From the NCBI RefSeq assembly GCF_020536995.1, contig NC_068359.1, forward strand, positions 86,846,875 through 86,910,874: a stretch of DNA of 64,000 bases, given 5' to 3'. Of the stretch, positions 57,728 through 64,000 are shown piece by piece (within the stretch, counting starts at the first letter, position 1; each line of letters opens with the position of its first letter). The notes under the pieces were generated by a model that did not search any database, was not told the DNA's origin, and was given only the letters and a program-made list of their open reading frames with translations. This DNA comes from Dreissena polymorpha. Its lineage: Eukaryota; Mollusca; Bivalvia; Myida; Dreissenidae. The position numbers and the translations under genes are program-made.

Positions 57728-60700
57728 TAAGAATTAGTTTAAATACAGTCTTAAGACTGCTCCTCAACCAACATCATCAGCATGGATTCCGCCGTCTTAG
57801 AATGTTTCGGCCCTTTAATTCCATGAACATTCTAATAGCGGTGGGCCCACAGTGGTGATAAGTCATTGTGTGTTGGTTGATTGCCTCCAGCTCTTCTCCT
57901 CTCGCCTCAGCCACAGCCAGCTTGATGCCCGTTCGGCTGCTTGGCTCAGTCTCTGGATAGCCACTCGTCTCTCCCTGCCAGTTGTTCCTAATGCTTCCAC
58001 GGGAAATAGCCAAGTCCGCCAGCCTTGTTGCTTGCACAGATCCATCAGTTCTGTGTACTTGGCCTTCTTCCGCTCCTAGGCCTCTTCACATCTTGCCTCC
58101 CATGGTACTGTCAGCTCAATGGTGACGAGCTTCTTTCCTGGTTCTGACCACAGTACAATATCTGGTCGTAGGGTCGTCTGAACCACGTTTCTATCAAGGT
58201 CAACTTCCATCTTTCAGTCTCTAGAGCCATCAAGAATTGATGCTTTTGTTGGTTTCTGTGTCTTCACGGTCTCACCCGATTTGACAAAAGCGATGTGCCC
58301 ATGGCGGGGGTGATTACCATGTTCATTCTTCCTTTCCTTCTCTAGCAAGTCAGCCAACTCTCTGAGGACCAAGTCGTGCCTCCATCTATATCTTCCCTGT
58401 GTCAGTGCTGTACTACAAGATGACAGAACATGCTCTAGGGTGCCTACTCTGTCACACAGGCTGCATTTTGGCTCTGCTGTGAGTCCCCATCGGCACAAGT
58501 TCGCTAGGGATGGTAGTAGATCATAGACAGACCTGAGGAGAAAGGAAAACCGAAAAGGCTCATACTTCCAGATGTCTCCCCAGGTCAACCTCCTGTCTGC
58601 GGTATTCCACGTGGTCCATGCTCCCTGCGCTCCCATCTCCACAGCCCTTGCTTGTCTGGCATTTTCTTCCGCCCTCCGGACCTCAGACTGAATCCTCGCT
58701 CGCCTCTCTTTCAAGTCTGATCGGCTCCACAGTACCACCTTTCTCGTACCAATTCCTTCACGTCCAACTGCAGTCACTCCGACAATGTCTTTGTGCTTGA
58801 GCGCGTTCTCTGCCTGGCTCACAGACTTTGTCGCTGACCATTTCCTGCTCGTTCGGGTTTGGATCCCTGCCTCACGGATGAACGCGTCCGGAGAGTCCCT
58901 CAAGGTCAACACAAGTCTTGCTTTTGCTGTCTTGAACTCTTCTACCAGTGAAGATAGCGGGAGCTGTAACTTGTTGCTCTTCCCATAGAGTCCAATACTG
59001 GTAAAGCTGGGTGGAACTCCTAGCCACTTCCTGAGGTGTCGACTAGTGATTCTCTCCAGGGCTTTCACTGTTGTGCTGGGTACCTCGTAAAGCGTAAACG
59101 GCCAGATTAGTCTTGGGAGCAGTGCATGCTGGTAAAGCCAGGCTTTGAACTTGCCGGGTAGTCCGCAGCGGTCTATCTTCTTGAGACCCTCCTCTACCTG
59201 TTGCTTTAAGTTCTTGATATTGTCGCGATCTTGTAGGCTTGCATCAAACCACTTGCCCAGGCATTTTTTTGGACTCGTCATTATGGAAGGAATCTCTTCG
59301 TTCTGTACGTAGAGTTTGAACCTCTCTGTTGTCTGTCCTTTCTTTATGACAACAGATCTGGATTTTGCTGCTTTGAACTTCATTCTTCCCCATGAAGCGA
59401 CATCCGTCAGGGCTGCCAACATCCATCTAGCTTGGACGTGTGTCGTTGTCGTCAATGTGAGGTCATCCATGAAGCCTTTGCTAGATAAGAGATAGATTCC
59501 TGACTCTGTCTTTGGTCAACGTGTCTCACGTTGGGCAGCATTTATCATCAGGTTAATCCCCATGATGAAGAGCACCACGGAAACTGTGCAGTCGGTAACG
59601 ATTCCCATCTCCAACTTCTGCCATCTGGTTAGCTGGTCACCAACAGTAAACCGGAGCCTGATTCCATCCAGGTAACTGGTGATGATTTTCTGAATGTGGC
59701 CGTTCACATGGTAGTGTCGGAGGGCTTTATAGATGAGCTGGTGTGGAATGGACCCGTATGCGTTGGCCAAGTCGAGCCAAACTACAGTGAGATCCTTCCT
59801 CCCTTTCTTCGCCTCACTTATTAGCTGTTTGATAGCACTGGTGTGCTCTATGCAGCCGGAAAAACCGGGAACTTCTCCCTTCTGGACAGAGGTGTTGATG
59901 TATGCGTTGCCTGTCAGGAAAGATGTGAGTCTTCTGCAAGGATGGCAAGGAATATTTTTCCCTCGACGTTGAGCGACGAGAATCGTTCGGAACTGGTTGA
60001 CCGTCTTGGAATTGCGTTCCTTCGGTGTAAATATCCCCTCGGCCTCCTTCCAAGCCTCTGGTACATCACCCTTCCTCCAGACTTCTTTGAGGAGCCTCCA
60101 TAAACGCTTGAGGAGTAGTGGGCACATCTTGTACACTTTGTATGGGATGGCATTGGGTCCTGGCGCCGAAGCAGCTCTGGCCTTTTTCACAGCTTCTTTC
60201 ACCTCACCAAGCGTAGGTTCCGTTGCATTAAGCTGTTTTTCGGGTTTCTCCGCTGGCTCTATTCTGTCACAGTCCCCTAGCACGTCTTCTCGATTGGGGT
60301 CAGAATGGGTAACATGAAGGAAGTTCTCTATTTCCCCTAGTGGAGTTTCCAACTTTCCTGACCTTTCTTTGTCGAGGAGGGATCTTGCGAACTTGTATGG
60401 GTTGGCTGTGAAAGCTGCCCCCTTCTTTGCCCGTTCCTGTGTCTTTCTTCTGCTGTTTTCGGCTTTCCGTAATGATGTCAGCTGTGTCCGAACTGTATCT
60501 CTAAGCTGTGCAAGTCCAATCCTCTCAGTGGGTGAACTAGCACAGTACCTTCGTCTCAGCTGCTTGAGTTCACGTCTCAAGTTCTGGATACGAACTGGCC
60601 GCCTGTTTGGTCTCTGAGGTTCCTTTCGCACTTTCTCCTCTTCTAGTCCAAACCTCTCCTTTCCTACTGAATATATCAAGATTGTGAGGGTGTTCAGCTT

Positions 60701-60985
60701 CCGGTCTACTGGTCCTTGCATGGATTCTTCGAGGATGTTCTCTAGGTCCTCGTCCATTTGGGTCCATGATGTCTTGTCTGAAGCCTTGGGCCACTTAATC
60801 CTTGGTTTCCTGGTTCTAGTGGCAGTGTCTTGCTGTGGTCTATCCCGATCAGTCGCCTCGCTTGCTTCCGGGCTGCTTTGAGTCTGTAAGAGCTCTAAAA
60901 GGGGGTCATCCTCCTCCTCAGGATTTCGAAAGACATCCTGTGAGGTCTCCTGAACAAAGAGTTCTTCAGTACTGTGGGTTAAATC
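57728..60985 (-). mobile_element. LINE B, R2-like element nested in LINE A
   Basis: About 3.26 kb inserted into the LINE A polymerase. Nearby gtttaaatacagtct and ggttaaatccagact at the two borders may be a decayed target duplication. The 5' end lacks the N-terminal zinc fingers typical of R2/NeSL elements, so it is truncated. The 3' end on the minus strand lies near 57728; no poly-A was seen. Confidence 0.75.
57863..60985 (-). pseudogene. Reverse transcriptase / restriction-like endonuclease ORF of LINE B
   Basis: One continuous minus-strand frame, interrupted by three nonsense codons near 59515, 58214 and 58075 and with no frameshift noticed. In order: an acidic N-part, KKARAASAPGPNAIPYKVYK, VVWLDLANAYGSIPHQLIYK (motif A), GIVTDCTVSVVLFIMG and FMDDLTLTT (the YxDD box as FMDD). 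A CSLCDRVGTLEHVLSSC zinc knuckle (C-x2-C-x7-H-x4-C) follows. The restriction-like endonuclease RPDIVLWSEPGKK and LVTIELTVPWE, with downstream KYTELMDLCKQQGW, comes last. This order is that of R2/NeSL/Hero-type LINEs. The few lesions suggest a fairly young copy. Confidence 0.85.
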
Positions 60986-61002
60986 CAGACTGGTTACTCA
61001 AC

Positions 61003-62776
61003 TATTGATGCTATTTATATATTGATGTCGATTGTACAAAATTATTTAAATAAAAATAAACGTCTTTATGTTTATATAAGTCGATTTGTTAAAATGTTTT
61101 GATAGTATATACCGCAATGCATTATGGTTGAAAATATTTAAGTCTGGTATACTAGGTAAATTGTTTAGAATAGTGAAGGATATGTATGCGAATGTTAAGT
61201 CACGTGTTAAATCATGTTCATCTTATTCAGATTATTTGAGTTATGCGGTTGGACTGACGCAAGGGACGGTAATGTCGCCGATTTTGTTTTCTTTATTTGT
61301 TGAAGATCTTGAACTTTATATAAAAGATAACATTAACTCTGGTTTGAGTATAGACGAAATTGTTTTGATTTTTTATTATCTGCCGACGACATTGCCATTT
61401 TAGGCAATTCACCTGCTGAAGTCCAGTCACATTTAGATAAATTATTTGTATACTGCAATGCTTGGGGGCTAAATGTTAACACTTTAAAAACTAAAATAAT
61501 GGTATTTCGGAAAAGAGGATGTTTAAAAGAAAATTAAAAAAAGGTCATACAATGGTAATGAAATTCAAGTTGTTGATAACTTTAACTATTTAGGCACGGT
61601 GTTGAATTATACTGGAAGTTCTAAATTAAACCAAGAACATTCGGTTGGTAAAGCCCTTAAAGCATTGAATTCATTATTGATAAAATGTCATGACTTTGAT
61701 TTAAAACCAAAAATACTCTGTCAGTTGTTTGACTTCTTTGTAAGTTCTATATTAAATTATGCTTTAGAAGTGTGGGGTTTCACAAAGTCAGATGATATTG
61801 AACGCATACATCTAAAATTTTGCCAACGATTGCTTCAAGTTAAATTAAATACATTTAATGCTGCTATTTATGGAGAATAAGGTAGATACCCATTGTTTGT
61901 ATACAGGTATGTTAGAATTATAAAGTTTTGGTTTTAAATTCTTAACAATTAAAATATTATTATGCAAATTGTTTACAAACAAGCTTTACACGATTGTAAT
62001 AAAGGTTTTAAAAAATGGGTCACAGATGTTAAGAAGATGTTAAATAATTATGGATTAGGTTATGTATTTGAAAATCCAAACGTTGTGCAAGTAAATAGTT
62101 TTGTTAGAGAGTTAAAATGCAGACTTGTTGACAATTTTAAACAAGAATGGTATGGTAAAATGAATAATAGTTCTGTATTAGATATGTATAAAATGTATAC
62201 ATCCTCTTTGGAATACGAAGAGTATTCAGACTTACTTCCTAGACGTCTGCGTTTATGTTTTGTAAGATTGAGGGTCTCTTCACATCCACCTGAGAATCCA
62301 AACTGGCAGATATGCTCAACATTCCACGAAATGAGCGTTATTGTTTGTGGTGTAATTCCGTTGATTTAGAAGACGAATACCATTTTATATGTATATGCCA
62401 CTGTTATATAGACTTAAGAAAAATATATATTAATCGTAAATTTTATATTAACCCATCTGTGTATAAATTCCACGAGTTATTAGTTTCCAGTGATAGATTA
62501 GTAATTTCAAAAGTATGTAAATATATCAAAGAAGCTTTAGTCATAGAAATACATTACTAAATAATATTGTTTGATAGATTTCATCACCCCTCAATAGAAC
62601 TTACGTGTTCTTGACATATATTGTGTTTATTTGTATTTTGTAATTGATTGTTTTGTTACATAATGTAATGTTATTACTCGTTTTCACATGCCAGAACATA
62701 ATTTGTTTATTGTAGTTAAAGACGATGTACTGTTGTATAAGTCTGAATAAACTATCTGTCTGTCTGTCTGTCTGTC
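61003..62776 (+). mobile_element. LINE A, 3' part (reverse transcriptase, C-terminus and tail)
   Basis: Resumes at YSTIDAIYILMSIVQNYLNK, followed by DSIYRNALWLKIF, GLTQGTVMSPILFSLFVEDL, the catalytic box (SADDIAILGNSP in a shifted frame) and NWLGTVLNYTGS-type thumb sequence. A C-terminal CLWCNSVDLEDEYHFICICH cysteine-histidine cluster follows. It ends with ctgaataaactatctgtc and a TGTC microsatellite (62756-62776). At least two frame changes and several stops are visible. Confidence 0.78.
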
Positions 62777-64000
62777 CTCAATACAAAAGAGAAGATGTGT
62801 TTTATTGTCCGTGATACACAATGGGATTAGCGCTATTTTACTTGCAAGTGGAGATATGCCCATTGGAAATATTTCCTTATGGCCTTGTACAAAATCCCCT
62901 ATCAGTCAATGCCACCTTGTGATCCTGAATGCTTCATCTATCGATCGTCGATGGTTGATGAAACACTTTTTTTGATTGGTCAAGGAAAGAGAAACAGCGA
63001 ATGAAAGTACACGATACAGGAGAACGTAGGCTTGAATAAAGCTGACGTCAATAATTTGTGTAAAACAAATAATGTTGAATGCAATGGACCGGAACGAAAG
63101 TCATACTTCATCCGAAAGTCTTGTTGGTAGACTCACACACCAAATATCAGGTCAACATCCTTAAGTGTTTTGAAAAAAAGTCTGGATAATGCAATGCCGG
63201 GCAGACGGACTGACAGTCCAACTGCCCTACATGCCACCCTACCGGGTGCATAATAATCAGCTTAATATCTGAAAGAGTTGCAAAAAACCCTCAGGAAAAA
63301 CGGTTATTAAGTGAAAGTTTAAGTCCAAGGCCCATAACTTCGCCAAATATCAATGGACCGAAACGAAATACACTTTATCTTTCGGTCATGTGGGTAGACT
63401 CGCATACAAAAATCAGCTCAATATCTGATATAGTTCCGTAAAAAAACTACGGAAAACGGTCACTACAGAGAAAGTTTCAAGTTCCAATCTAATGTCACAG
63501 TTGTTGACAATGTTAATGTTTTATCTGTGTTGATGGTGGTGAAAGTAAAACTGTGTAGTAGATGATAAACATTTTATTAGGAACTTACTTTGAAACTTTA
63601 GAGAAGGCTTGAATTCAAAGAGAAAATAGGTTATATGTCAGTCATACTGTATGATACATTCCTTTATAAAAGTTTTCAAAGTTTGCTTTCCTTCTTCATC
63701 AAATATCATACATTCCTGAAAATGCTGTTCACACCAGCAGGTGCTGATTTACTTGTTATATTCCATAAATTTATATTACAAAATAAGTTTTGTTAAGCTT
63801 TAACATTCACCTTGAAAAGTGACAAATTAAAACAAAAATAGGGGGGGGGGGTAAAGACCCATTCCGCACGAGAAGAACCCTTCCGCACCCTCCCTGGTTG
63901 GGTCCCCCCTCTCAAAATTCCCTGCGTACTGCCCTGCTCGATTGATACATATTTCTGAATTTCCTCTTGATACAGGGCGGAATGCGATATTTCAATATTT
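62777..64000. other. Gene-free flank with degenerate repeats
   Basis: Two related units (about 63085-63180 and 63352-63475, both with atggaccg-aacgaaa and ggtagactc) form a diverged tandem repeat. There is a G10 run at 63841-63850. No coding sequence recognised; upstream exons of the minus-strand receptor were looked for here and not found. Confidence 0.5.

Overview
The window looks like nuclear DNA of a bivalve mollusc. It is AT-rich with small exons in long introns, it carries a GABA-B-type receptor gene, and it is dense in palindromic MITEs, tRNA-derived SINEs and truncated LINEs. Several MITE families match, from memory, those common in dreissenid mussels (zebra/quagga mussel). That placement is recollection, not proof.

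The dominant structure is a huge inverted repeat. Bases 1-17722 (left arm) reappear reverse-complemented at 32015-55875 (right arm), with about 14.2 kb between them. The right arm is about 6.1 kb longer, almost entirely because of two insertions absent from the left arm. One is a 5.9-kb Ginger-like DNA transposon (49074-54977) and the other a 227-bp fold-back element filled with telomere-type repeats (43296-43522). The left arm ends exactly at a run of 100 N (17723-17822). That gap, the few-percent divergence and the single-base indels seen only in left-arm exons suggest the left arm may be a flipped second haplotype placed beside the first. A true palindrome is not excluded.

The one host gene recognised is a GABA-B receptor-like class C GPCR on the minus strand. 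Fifteen exons were placed by splice sites, phase and family similarity. Eight encode the Venus-flytrap ectodomain (33722-47674, right arm). Seven encode the seven-helix domain and a short tail (22120-29633, spacer). They total 2037 nt, an exact multiple of three (678 residues plus stop). The 5' end (signal peptide and first part of lobe 1) is not in the recognised part. The left arm holds a plus-strand copy of the eight ectodomain exons, two of them carrying single-base indels, and it stops at the gap.

The introns hold a 3.66-kb element with inverted ends and THAP-domain remnants, TIR elements with a tRNA-like core, three palindromic MITE families, a 13 x 35-bp tandem array and an 11 x 21-bp minisatellite. 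The spacer also carries a degraded LINE (17979-19520), a SINE (20023-20170) and a LINE 3' end (31740-32565).

Beyond the right arm (55876-64000) a MITE is followed by an endonuclease-type LINE on the plus strand (about 56270-62776). It is split within its reverse transcriptase by a second LINE on the minus strand (about 57728-60985). That insert is an R2-like element with a C-terminal restriction-like endonuclease. The last 1.2 kb holds only degenerate repeats.
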